A DNA stretch of 20,545 nucleotides from Oppiella nova (Eukaryota > Arthropoda > Arachnida > Sarcoptiformes > Oppiidae), in the NCBI GenBank assembly GCA_905397405.1, contig CAJPVJ010000778.1, forward strand, positions 1 to 20,545. The letters are read 5' to 3'. Numbering within the stretch: position 1 is the stretch's first letter; each line of letters begins with the position of its first letter. This document shows, one piece after another, positions 8,700 to 19,411 of the stretch. A model generated the notes under the pieces. It was given only the letters and a program-made list of their open reading frames with translations, was not told the origin of the DNA and did no database searches. Position numbers and translations under genes: made by a program.

Positions 8700-9554
8700 A
8701 TGGCTGAAACAACAGAATATACAGAAGTTCCGCAAACCAACGAAAAGGAAAGGCCTAAAAGTCCGGAATCGAAAGCGGAAAACCCGGATGTGATATGTTT
8801 AAAGCCCAAAATGACCCTTCTCAATGGCATCACTGTAATCGTTGGCAGTATAATCGGTTCGGGAATATTCGTTTCGCCTAAAGGGTGAGTGAGTAAGGTA
8901 GGGGTGAGGGGTAGGGTCTCAAACCTCTCTAACACTCGGTCTAACAGAACCACCCTTAATAATTACTGTCAATTATAAGTTATTTTAATACCATTTTGAT
9001 TATAAGTTTAATAAATAATAAATGCGTTCAATTACTATATATATAGTGTGTTGGAGAACACGGGAAGTGTTGGACTATCTCTCGTGGTTTGGATTACGTC
9101 CGGTGTCTTCTCCATGATCGGCGCCGTATGTATTCATTTGATTAGTGCATAATGAATGAATGAATAAATGACATTGCTCATTGCTCATGATGATCACACT
9201 GATGACAGTACTGTTACGCTGAGTTGGGATGTATGATCACTAAGTCGGGCGCCGATTACGCGTATATCATGGAGTCTTTCGGACCTTTTCTCGCTTTCAT
9301 AAGACTTTGGATTGAATGTAAAGAATATAACTAAATATTATTTTGAATATAATACCTGTGTTTGAAATGAACACATGGATAAGTGGATTTAGTAGTGGTA
9401 TTAAAAACTGCTTATTGATGGACAGGTATGATAGTGAGGCCGTGTTCGCAGGCAATAGTGGCGCTCACGTTCTCGTTCTATGCGTTGAGACCCATATTCC
9501 CAGACTGTGAGCCCCCGGACCTCGCCGTCAGATATCTGGCCGCCATCTGCATCG
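8700..9554 (+). CDS. SLC7 light-chain amino acid transporter, 5' cassette A (four exons)
   Basis: Exons 8700-8884, 9047-9125, 9209-9317 and 9426-9554 encode the first 167 residues or so of a heteromeric amino acid transporter light chain (LAT/y+LAT/xCT type). The ATG at 8700 has AAGA before it and G after it; an upstream TTG in the same frame was not chosen. The N-terminal tail is polar and lysine/glutamate-rich. TM1 begins near residue 38 and carries the unwound substrate motif GSG at 53-55. AELG and SGADYAY follow in the TM2-TM3 region, then RLWIE. FPDC at 149-152 holds the Cys equivalent to LAT1 Cys164, which forms the disulfide with the SLC3A2 heavy chain. All introns are GT-AG. The last exon ends in phase 1 at GTAAGC, and no matching exon 5 was found before cassette B. 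The likely partner is therefore the shared exon at 16564, giving about 499 aa. Alternatively, this is an orphaned partial duplicate. ITKSG replaces the usual IPKSG. Confidence 0.85.
8956..9046 (+). promoter_or_regulatory. Conserved intron-1 block of cassette A
   Basis: This part of intron 1 runs up to the acceptor and matches 13739-13800 in cassette B. The first 25 nt are identical. The last 46 aligned nt differ at two positions plus a 2-nt gap. Copy A carries about 27 extra nt between two TTATAAG words, consistent with a deletion in B between short repeats. Conservation of an intron between diverged exons suggests gene conversion or a splicing function. Confidence 0.75.
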
Positions 9555-10567
9555 GTAAGCATTTATGAGTCCATTTCTTAACACATTTTATAGTCATTAA
9601 TAAAAAGCCATTCGTTGGCACCTGTTGTCAGTAGTTCTCTCATAACAGCTGCAACTCTTTCCTACTTTCCATGTGATGTAAGGTTAGCTAAAAGTTGCGC
9701 CAAAACTGTAATATATTTTTAGTAAAACTTTTAGACTATAGACTTGTTGGAAATAATTGGAAATTTAATATTAATTTGATATCAAAAAAGGTTTTATATT
9801 ATAAAGATATAATTTAAACAAATGCTTGATATTTGATCAGACGTTTGCACAACTTTTGATAACCCATTGTACAATTGATAATATTTTATAGCAATATTAA
9901 TAATCGTCAACTTCAGCTAACAACCTTTGACAGTGAAATTGATTTTATCTAGATAATTTATTTATCCAAATTTATAAATAGATTAACTTTAAAAATAACA
10001 TATATTTTAAAATTCCAAAATTTAGAAAGGGGATCTATAACTTAAACCTTAAATAAAATTTTATCTTTAAAATTGGTAAATTTCATTTATTTTATTCATT
10101 TAATAATTGATTAACATGGAGATTTTGTTAAAATGAACGTAATATTTTTTTGAAAGTAAGAGTAAATTAATATGAAATCATTTTAAAATTGTGAACCCCA
10201 ATGTTTGAATTGCTATATCACACATTTTTATTTGTTTTGAAAACAAATGATAATTTAATGTATGTTTTGTCATTGAATTGTAAACCTTTTTAACACAAAC
10301 AATTTTCTCCCACATTGAAATCAATTCCTAATTAAATGAATACATTTCTGTTTTTGTAAATTATGCATCAAATATCTTTTACGGTTAAAACTGTTGAGCT
10401 CTACAGTATTGTGGCTTTCATTTACAATAAAAACTTTTTGTATATTAAATATATTTTAAATACCGTATTAATATTATATGTATATTATATTTAATACAAA
10501 TTATAAAGACCTTCAAAACTAATGTAATTTTATTCTAGTTATTTCATTAGTTTTTATTCGATAAAAC

Positions 10568-10615
<48 letters not shown>

Positions 10616-13123
10616 AATATGTGAAATTTAATTTTTAAGTAGTATTCTTATAAAATGACTAAAAGTTTTTAAAATAAAATAATTTTTATAAATATATACA
10701 TTTATCTGACGGTAGTTAATATAATAACATTATGACTTTTTTAAAATTATAACAAGAATAATAAAATTGAAAAAGATAATTTTTCGAGAAAATTTTGTTT
10801 TTACTACACAAATAATAATGCATTCCGATTTTGTTATGATATTAAAATACCCCATCGAAACTATTTAAAGTTTTTCAGCAACCTTTTAAAATAACAAAAT
10901 TTTGGTAATTAATTTGAGATTATTATTCAAATAATTTTCATTTTATTACTTCTTTGAATATTAAATTTAATTTTGTTTGAAATTTTTATCAATTCTAGTA
11001 ATAATGACTTTTTTGTATAAATACAATAAATGAACACTTCTTTTGCATTATTTGTATTTGCAGTATTTGTACATTCATTATGTATTTGCATTTAAATACA
11101 ATACACTATTCATTAGTCTCTACTAAAAGTGTCTGAGCTCGGGGAGCACTGAACCTCAGATCCATTATTATATATACAATCAAATAGATTAATGTTTTTA
11201 TTAATATTAATTCTTTTGGTTCTCATTACCTGTATATCTAATCATTACGAATGAAATCTTCTAAACAAATAATCATTTAATAGTAAGAAACTCTTTTTCA
11301 ATATTTTAAAAATTGTTGTAAAACATTGTAATTGATTATGCTAATAAGTAAGCTAAACTAAACATATTTTAATAACTTTTTGATAAAATACTTAAAAATG
11401 TTCAGATATTTTGACTAAAAAAATTAAACTTTAAAATTTTAAATAACTGATTGCATAATGAAGTTTTCAGATTTTTAGAAGTTGTATATAAAAATATGGT
11501 TTCATATACAGTATGTTATAAATATGATGAGAATATGTTCTGAGAATTAGTATAACTGTTTAAACGATTGAATGGAAAAGTAATTCATTTAATATGAAGG
11601 ATATGGCAATTGAAAAGTTCAAAGACCTGCACTTCAAATGCTGTCAATACAGGCAACACAAGCCTTCATACGATATATCGTGTCAATGTTGGGCCCATAA
11701 CTGCTCACTCTTTACACCACCCGTCCCTCTGCCTAATACGGCTTTTGACGGATTTTGCATAAAATTTACATTTTGTTAGATAACAGGGTCACATAAATTT
11801 AATCTACAGTCCTAAGACATTCATTCCCATAACGAGTCTTTTGTATGGTTATAATATCTTAATATTTGTTAAGAATTCTCACTTGTAAAATGAATGCAAC
11901 AAATTTTAATTTATTAATCAATTAAATTAAAGCAAAATTTATGTTACGGATGTGTTAGTCAATGAATATTAAATAAATTAAGCCAAATATCAAAGTTTAA
12001 AAATATATTTAATAAATATCATAACGAATTATTTTCAGATCAATCAAACAAATTGAATATTGATAAATCTTGGTATATTTACTTGGAATATTCAGTTTAG
12101 TTTGGTCTATTTAGTTTTATGGTTTATTGTTTTAATAGATTTAAAATAAAAATATTTAGTAGATAATAAAAACCATTATAAATTTACATTTAATTTAATT
12201 CCTCTTTATTAAACCGTATATAATATCTTTTATAATATACTCTATATTATTGTGTATTATGACTAAAGTATTAGGATAATCGTAAGGTTGAATATGTTCT
12301 AGGAAAATTATTTTTAAGTGAAAATTGTCTAAAATTCTAAGAATATGTTGAAAACAGAGTAAAGTCTTAAAGACTATTCTTCTGAAGAAATATGAGATGG
12401 AATTCCAATACTTTTTGTGTACTTTACTTCTATACCACAAAAATAGTTTCTATTTTTTGTTTGAACCCAAAGCTATTTTAACTCAATTTAAAGATTTGCG
12501 CAAATATAATGAGAATACGGGTATTTGTCAATTAATTTACAAACATTTCAAATGTGTGATAAGGAATAGCCACCAGTTTTGTGGCGAAAAAAGTGTCATT
12601 AATATTCATGATTCTAATAAATTTTATTTCATGAAATAATTTAAAGAATTAAAATCCAAACATTAAAGTTAACACGAATTTATTTGAAAAAGTAAAATTT
12701 ATTTTTAAATGTTTGAAATGCTTTCACAACCGGTCTCTCGAAAGTTAAATTTACGACAAACAGTGAAATAGGGATCTCTAGCATAGAGTTGATGGTAATG
12801 TTATGGCAATGCGTTGGAGTTGTATAATTCAACTCCAACTTGTGTTTCAGTTTTAGCAATACTTACAAAAAAAATCTGCTTAAAGTCGTTGCATAACATA
12901 ACTGTTCACTTACTTTCAGCGCCTAATCATAAAAACTTGATTAGAGATTCTGTTCCTCAGAGTTCATGGTTTGAATTGTTTGTGAAGAATATATCCCAAT
13001 CATAAAACTCAATAAATTGCTTATATTTAATAAATGGTGTAATACTATATTAATATAAATAAAAGTCGACCATCTCTGGTGTCTGAGCACCGATAGGCTC
13101 CTCTTTCTCTAGACTCTGGTATT
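9555..13123 (+). other. First part of the long cassette-A intron; no gene recognised
   Basis: This AT-rich stretch separates cassette A from the promoter region of cassette B. I looked for a second copy of the shared transporter exons and saw none. It holds a GA microsatellite (separate entry), a less AT-rich patch at 11610-11760 with a 61-codon open frame that I cannot assign, and a second open frame of 80 codons at 12397-12639 that resembles no family. GTTGCGCC and CTTTCC words near 9600-9720 stand out only by composition. Confidence 0.55.
10568..10612 (+). repeat. (GA)n microsatellite
   Basis: About 45 bp of GA dinucleotides with one early interruption (GACAGA). It lies in the long intron of the transporter locus. 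Confidence 0.95.
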
Positions 13124-13165
13124 TATAAAACAGCGATAATATAATTGTCTTTGTGTTCAACTCTA
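13124..13165 (+). promoter_or_regulatory. Putative promoter of transporter cassette B
   Basis: A canonical TATAAAA lies at 13124-13130 in a locally less AT-rich setting (the preceding CTCTTTCTCTAGACTCTGG is unusual for this window). A TTCAACT initiator-like word follows with its A at 13159, 35 bp after the first T of the TATA box. This would give cassette B its own start of transcription and a 5' UTR of about 395 nt. TTTCAGG near 13478 might be a 5' UTR acceptor. Use of any of these is inferred. Confidence 0.4.
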
Positions 13166-13554
13166 TGTCTGCATTTCATCCAAACATATGTCTCACAAAA
13201 TTGGATTCATATTCAGATTAAGTGATGTTAACGTATTTTGCTATAAATATTTAAGAATTCATAATACTGTGTATCAATAGTTAACAAGTTGTGTTTGGTG
13301 GTTGGAAAGTACAAACTTATTGATCAAGTTATATAACATTTCACTTGAATCTAAGTGTAATTTAAGTGCAGTTTTGGATTTGTATTGCATTTACAAAGTG
13401 TTGAATCATTCTTTCATAGATATATACAAAAGTCTGACAATTTGAACACCAATTCATTGTTATTGTTATGATGTGTTTCAGGAATATATTGTGAAAAACA
13501 TATAATTTGTGAGACAATTGATTGGAGATAAAGATTGAGCCGAAGATAAGAAAA

Positions 13555-16500
13555 ATGTCTGAATTGAGAGAAAAGGATAACTCGGATGAGAATGAGTTGA
13601 ATGTTTCGAGTGATAAGAAAGACGACGATGTCATATGTCTTAAGCCTAAGATGACATTAATTAATGGTATTAATGTGATAGTGGGCTGTATGATAGGATC
13701 TGGGATATTTATTTCCCCAAAAGGGTAGGATACAAGCGTTAATAATTACTGTCAATTATAAGTTTAATAAATAATAAATACGTTAAATTACTATATATAG
13801 TGTGATTAACGGAACCGGTAGTGTAGGCCTATCCATCATCGTATGGGTATTAAGTGGCTTATTCTCGTTGATCGGATCGCTATGTTATGCGGAATTGGGA
13901 ACAAGTATTCCCAAGAGTGGCGCCGATTATGCATATATTATGGAGTGTTTCGGACCTTTCGTTGCTTTCCTCAGACTATGGATCGAATGTATTGTATTTG
14001 CTATGAATTCATTGAAAGTGTATATAAATGCATAAACTGTTGCACAACACAGGTATGATTGTGCGTCCGTGCAATACAGCCATAATAGCCCTGGCCTTTG
14101 CCTTTTACACACTGCGGCCCTTCTATCCCGACTGCGACCCTCCCGGTGACGCCACGAGAATGCTCGCTGTTGTGTGTATTTGTAAGTTACTTAATGAGCC
14201 CTGCTTACATGTTACACAAATATTACATATTAATGGTATTATAGTTCAGTTTAGAAACCATTAAAACTCATTAATATTTATAAGCTCTCAAATATTTGGT
14301 GAAATGTTTGAAAATTACTTACTTTTGAGTTATTAATAATAATTTATGACTGATTTAATCTTGCATTACTTCTCAAGGATTTTCAACAAAAACTGCTTAT
14401 ATTATATTTCTCTCATATTATAACTACTGTTTAGTGAATAGGAAACTGATTCTCATTTTCTCGTTCATATGACAGACATAATTACAATTCACTTCGAGTT
14501 CTTTGTCTTATGACAACAAATTTGGTCTAATGTTTCAAAATTTAAACATAATTATACACAGCATAATGTAAAGTAAAACATGCAAAATCATATTTATGCA
14601 AATAATGCATTGTAACCATATAAAGTCTTTTACAAATGTCTTGCTTATGACTTAACACTGTTATAACTTAAGTTAAAGTTTATCTTGACGATAATTTTAT
14701 TTAAAATACCTAGGTTGACTTCACGACTTTTGTTTCGAGTCAAAATGTTAAGAAAAGAACAATATACTGTACAATGTATAAAAGTAAACTCGTACACTAG
14801 GTTTTAGGAACTTGATATTCCTACCAGAAATTAAAAATTATGCAAAATATTTCTGAGATATTACTATATATCATCAGATTTCATCTTGCTACTTTATCAA
14901 TAAATTACTAACTTGTAAGCATTATTAAATGGCTGCAAACATTTGTTTGTATATTTTTGGCAATATGCCTAACTTTTTAGAAATTGAATTATAATTTGAT
15001 AGACCATCTAATTTCAATCTCAGTTTTTCAATTTTATTATACCATTAAAATTAAATTAAAATTTATTTATCATTATATGACTTTCACTTTATTATCTTAT
15101 ATGCTTTACGAGAATTCAATTTTATTCAGTTTATAATATTAAAATCCATATGAATTAAGAAATAATATCATTTTTAAATTAATCATAAATATATGTTTAA
15201 TTTTAAATTAACTTAAAATGTATATTAAAATAAACTAAAATATTTTTTGGCATTTATTTTATAATATTAATCAATTCCGTGTCTATCATTTTTACATGTT
15301 ATTTAAGATTTTAAACTAACGAAACTTTTTTATAGACTTATTAAAAGTATCTTAATACTGTATGACATAATGTTGTTATTATCGTAATTATAAATGTTTG
15401 CTTGTTGTGATTATAAATGACATTAACTATATCTGTTTTTAGATTATAAATATTATTTAATTTGATTGGAGTATTTGTAATCATAAGCATACATTTATAA
15501 TATTTCAAATCCAATTAANTAACTATATCTGTTTTTAGATTATAAATATTATTTAATTTGATTGGAGTATTTGTAATCATAAGCATACATTTATAATATT
15601 TCAAATCCAATTAAACTAAACATCTAATGATAAAAATGTGTTCATTCACTTTATATAGAAGTGAGTCTTTCTTACTGAACATAATTTCTATATAAAGAAT
15701 ATCTCATCTTTAAAATGAAATCTAATTAAAATGAAAGCAATCATTAGTTAAAGTTATGGAAGAAATGTCATTATTAAGTATAATATAATCTGTCTCTAAA
15801 TCTTAACCATGAGTCTTTAACTTTTTAATATTAATTAAACTTATTTCTAAATTACTTTTACTCGAAGAAGTAGTAAAAATGAAAAATATAAATAATTAGA
15901 ATTTAAGGTTAATACTATAAGATGACATTAGTTATATACAGTACTGTATTATTCATTAAATAAACACTGCTTTCCATTTAAGCCATTTGAGTTTTAAAGG
16001 ATTAAAACTCTCACCAGGAGTGTAATTCTAACTCAAACACTCACATGAATCAGACAAGGTTTATAATACAATTAATTAAATAGGTTTATAGAAAAGAATT
16101 GAGAATTATAATGTAATGAAATAAATTATAATACTACAAATCAAAACCACAAATAGTAAAACTATTATATTTGTCTTCAATTAAATACTAATACTGTATT
16201 AGGAACTAATAATAATACTGTATTATTAATACATGTAATATGTAACATGTAGATGTAATACTGTATAAAACATTTAGGTGTTTTGTATTTAAATTGTACT
16301 GACAATTTTCTGAATATATTTGGGTTTAAATTGAAGACTTTAATAAATTACTATTATCGGGTTTATGGAGTCCATAATATGGACATATCTTGAAATTATT
16401 TGTCAAATTCTACTCATTGATACAAAGATATAGTCCAAGTATATTAAAACTAATACCAATCACTTTACTATAAAACAAAAATTTTATGTGTAATTTAGAA

Positions 16501-19411
16501 GTTTATTGATTTGATGTATAATGATGAAACAAAATTAATATGTTTTATTATTGATTTATACAGGTCTATTAACTTTTGTCAACTGTTGGGACGTCAAGTG
16601 GTCAATAAGAGTCCAGGATTACTTTACATATGGAAAATTGTTGGCATTGACTACAATCATTATAACCGGAATCGTTCAGCTCTCAAAAGGTATGGATAAC
16701 AGTCTTGTCACACATTTTAATATTATTATAAAACGTGTGTTTTATTCTCTAAATGTGATCAAAACGAGTACAATATTTGTATTAATATTATGACTATTTT
16801 CGTCCATTATTTCTCATGTAATGCAATAAAACGTCAATTCATAAAATAATCAATTTCCTGTTTTATTTAATAGTACAACTTATTATATAAATTTATATAA
16901 TAGCACACATATACAGTAGTATACGTATATAACTAATCAATTCATTTATCAATTGAATATTTATATATGTATTTGTGAGTCTTATTATAAATGATTGATT
17001 TTTTTGGGGTTAAACGGAACTCCTAATTTATTATAAAATACTTATTAAATTCTGTGCGATTTAATTCTAAAAATTTTAATTTATTTTATTTTATTTTTAA
17101 TAGAAAAAACTATTCTTAATAGTGACAATATAGTTAAATTATTGTCTATGTGTAAAAGTTAATTTTATTATGTTTTCATTTCAAATATTCTTTAAGTAAA
17201 GTATATAGCGGTTAAATTATATTTTTTAATTTAAACAATTTTTTATAAAATTATTTTTTAATGTCAAAGAAATTGGATATAAAAACAGATCATTTACAGC
17301 AGGATCATTTATAATTGATGTGAAATAGTACAATTATTATAAGAAAATAAAAAGACAACCATTAGTTCCTTCTAGTGATCAGTCTTTCACTCCATGGTAT
17401 ACTGAATGACAGAAAAAATCTGATTTAATAAATAAATGAATGTTTGATTACAACGATTTGAAGTTATTTAAAGTGATTTTGTTTGTTTGATAGGACATAC
17501 GGAACATTTCTCGTTTGTCCAGGACAAGGCTGTTCCCAACGTGGACATCACAACAATTGCGCTCTCATTTTATTCAGGATTATTCGCATATAATGGATGG
17601 TAGGCTTGAATTCAGTTATTATTATTAATTAATATTAGAGGCAATTTTTATATGATAATAAAAAATTCTATTCTTAAATGTTTAATTTACAAGTTAGTTG
17701 AACTCAGCATTTGGATAAATTTATATTGTTCAATAAATAGTATTATTAATTTGTAAATACAATATAAAGAATTTCACAAAAATGCCGACTCATAGAATTT
17801 GAAATCAAAAATTTTATAACATTACAAATAAATTAACATGATAGTGCTAAACCTCTCATTCTATACTTATATAACTGGATATTTAATTGAAAATCTTCCA
17901 CAATTGGCTCTCTATTTGTATTTTGTTATGAACTGAAGTCTATTATCATATACAGTATGAAAGCCAAAATAACTTGAATATAATATATTCTCTGAGAATT
18001 GCCTCCAAATACACTTCTGATGTCTTTCTCTCTCTTTTAGGAATTATCTAAACTTTATAATTGAAGAACTAAAGGAGCCTCACAAGTGAGTATTTCAATG
18101 AATTTATTTATCATAATATTATTGGTCAATTGTTGAGAGCTTACCTATTAGATTGCTGTAACTAGAGTATGTTACAGAGAGTATGTTACAGAGAGTGTGT
18201 ATTTTTTATATTAAAGTAATTGTACTTAACAACTAAATATACACTATTTATATCACTTTAATTTAAACAAGTTTTTCAGAATTACAAATTGATTTAAATA
18301 AAAATTAATGAATAAATATTTGTTTATTTTAAATAGAAATCTTCCAAGAGCTATATTCATATCATGTATTTTAGTGACAGTGGTCTATACCCTCACTATA
18401 ATCGCATTCCACTCGACTCTAAGTGTGGGCGAAGTATTAGGTGCCGAAGCAGTGGCCGTCGTATGTATTCATTAACTACTCTTATATTTGGAGAAATCAT
18501 TAATTTGTTGAAATAATATTAATCAGACATTCGCTGAACGATTGTACGGATGGATGGCATGGATAGTACCGGTGTTCGTAGCCATGTCCACATTTGGTGG
18601 CGTCAATGGAATCCTATTAACTTCTTCGAGGTACTCATCAATTGTGAACTCAAGTGTTAAGCAAACAATTAATGTATTGATTGAATGGTTAGACTGTTTT
18701 ATGCGGGCGCCGAACAAAAGCAAATGCCGGAGATTTTAGCAATGATTCAGATCTCACACCTGACACCAACTCCTGCTGTGATCTTTATGTGCATTCTGTC
18801 GCTGATCTACTTGACCTCCAAAGATATCTACGCTCTGATCAATTACGTGGGATTCGCCACATGGCTGGCCATTGGATTGGCTGTTGTTTGTCTTCCATAC
18901 CTGCGCTGGAAACAGCCAGACCTGCCCCGACCTATTAAAGTGAACCTCATTTGGCCCATCATTTACATCTTAGCATGGGATTCGCCACATGGCTGGCCAT
19001 TGGATTGGCTGTTGTTTGTCTTCCATACCTGCGCTGGAAACAGCCAGACCTGCCCCGACCTATTAAAGTGAACCTCATTTGGCCCATCATTTACATCTTA
19101 GCCTCTATATTCATAACAGTGGTGCCAATGCTTGCAGACCCAGTCGGCACTGGGTTCGGATGTCTTATTATACTGACTGGAGTTCCCGTATATTTCCTTT
19201 TTATTGCGTGGAAAAGGAAACCCAAAGTTATACAAAACGCTTTCGGTTTGTATATTATTTGTACTTGATACTTATATTTTGTTATTATAAGACATTTAGT
19301 GTGAAATAACAACTAAAACCTGTAAATACTTTTCTATGGATAGATTGGTTTACATTGACTTTTCAGAAGATTCTGGTTGTCGTGCCATCAGAAAAATCTC
19401 AACAAATATAA
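13555..19411 (+). CDS. SLC7 light-chain amino acid transporter: cassette B plus the shared 3' half
   Basis: Cassette B exons: 13555-13724, 13801-13988, 14053-14181. Shared exons: 16564-16689, 17494-17599, 18041-18085, 18337-18460, 18527-18630, 18693-19245, 19344-19411. The product is a 12-TM APC-superfamily light chain that would exchange amino acids at the plasma membrane in complex with an SLC3A2-type heavy chain. Landmarks: IGSGIF in TM1, LCYAELG, SGADYAY, the conserved Cys in FYPDC (residue 147), RVQD before TM5, [12 protein letters not shown] in TM6, LPRAI, GGVNG and LTSSR in TM8, [10 protein letters not shown], and RPIKVNL before the last TMs. The tail [10 protein letters not shown] with VVVP fits the family's C-terminal QKL-x-x-VVP pattern. 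All introns are GT-AG with matching phases. A 127-bp exact duplication plus one base in the 18693-19245 exon shifts the frame to a TAA at 19069-19071. Removing 128 bp gives 494 aa, the normal family length. LAT, y+LAT and xCT subtypes cannot be separated by eye. Confidence 0.88.
13739..13800 (+). promoter_or_regulatory. Conserved intron-1 block of cassette B
   Basis: This block fills nearly the whole 76-nt first intron of cassette B and matches 8956-9046 of cassette A at 60 of 62 aligned positions. It includes the acceptor ACTATATATAG. The word CTGTCAATTATA inside it also occurs just before an acceptor in the GTPBP2-like gene at 3221, so part of the signal could be a 3' splice-site context favoured in this genome. 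Confidence 0.75.
14182..16563 (+). other. Intron between cassette B and shared exon 5
   Basis: No gene is seen in this 2.4-kb AT-rich intron. It contains the assembly seam at 15424-15614, a perfect 12-bp inverted repeat (CTTTATATAGAA at 15649-15660 and its complement at 15686-15697), and several copies of AATACTGTAT between 15350 and 16265. The acceptor TTTATACAG ends at 16563. Confidence 0.7.
15424..15614 (+). other. Assembly seam: 95-bp exact duplication around a single N
   Basis: 15424-15518 and 15520-15614 are identical, separated by one ambiguous base at 15519. This is what results when two contigs with overlapping ends are joined by a one-base gap without being merged. I do not regard it as a biological tandem repeat. 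Confidence 0.9.
16690..18040 (+). other. Introns of the shared transporter half (16690-17493 and 17600-18040)
   Basis: Two AT-rich introns of 804 and 441 bp flank the short TM6 exon at 17494-17599. The first starts GTATGG and ends TTTGATAG. The second starts GTAGGC and ends CTCTCTTTTAG after a clear pyrimidine tract. I see no RNA gene or mobile element in them. A separate 251-bp intron (18086-18336) holds two copies of a 16-bp word, GAGTATGTTACAGAGA, near 18165-18195. Confidence 0.7.
18848..19102 (+). other. 127-bp exact tandem duplication in the large 3' exon
   Basis: 18848-18974 and 18976-19102 are identical over all 127 bases, with a single A at 18975 between them. Each copy encodes the TM10-TM11 region ([13 protein letters not shown] to WPIIYILA). 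The 128-bp period shifts the frame. With one copy removed, the frame runs cleanly to the last exon. The pattern of an exact repeat plus one joining base matches the seam at 15519, so an assembly overlap is the likeliest cause. A true frameshifting duplication cannot be excluded. Confidence 0.9.

Noticed and set aside
12397-12639. 80-codon open frame in the long intron
   Set aside because: No start context, family resemblance or composition shift. It overlaps an equally long minus-strand frame at its start, as expected by chance.
14028-14264. Cassette B ending as a short independent protein at 14264
   Set aside because: The frame crosses a strong donor (TGTAAGT at 14181-14187) in the same position and phase as the last donor of cassette A.
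18523-18739. Open frames on the minus strand and in other frames over the transporter exons
   Set aside because: They are shadows of conserved coding exons at 18527-18630 and 18693-19245.
18847-18973. First copy of the 127-bp duplication as an intron removed by splicing (GT at 18847, AG at 18972-18973)
   Set aside because: Joining at these sites puts the second copy in the wrong frame, and the sequence is clearly coding for a transmembrane segment.
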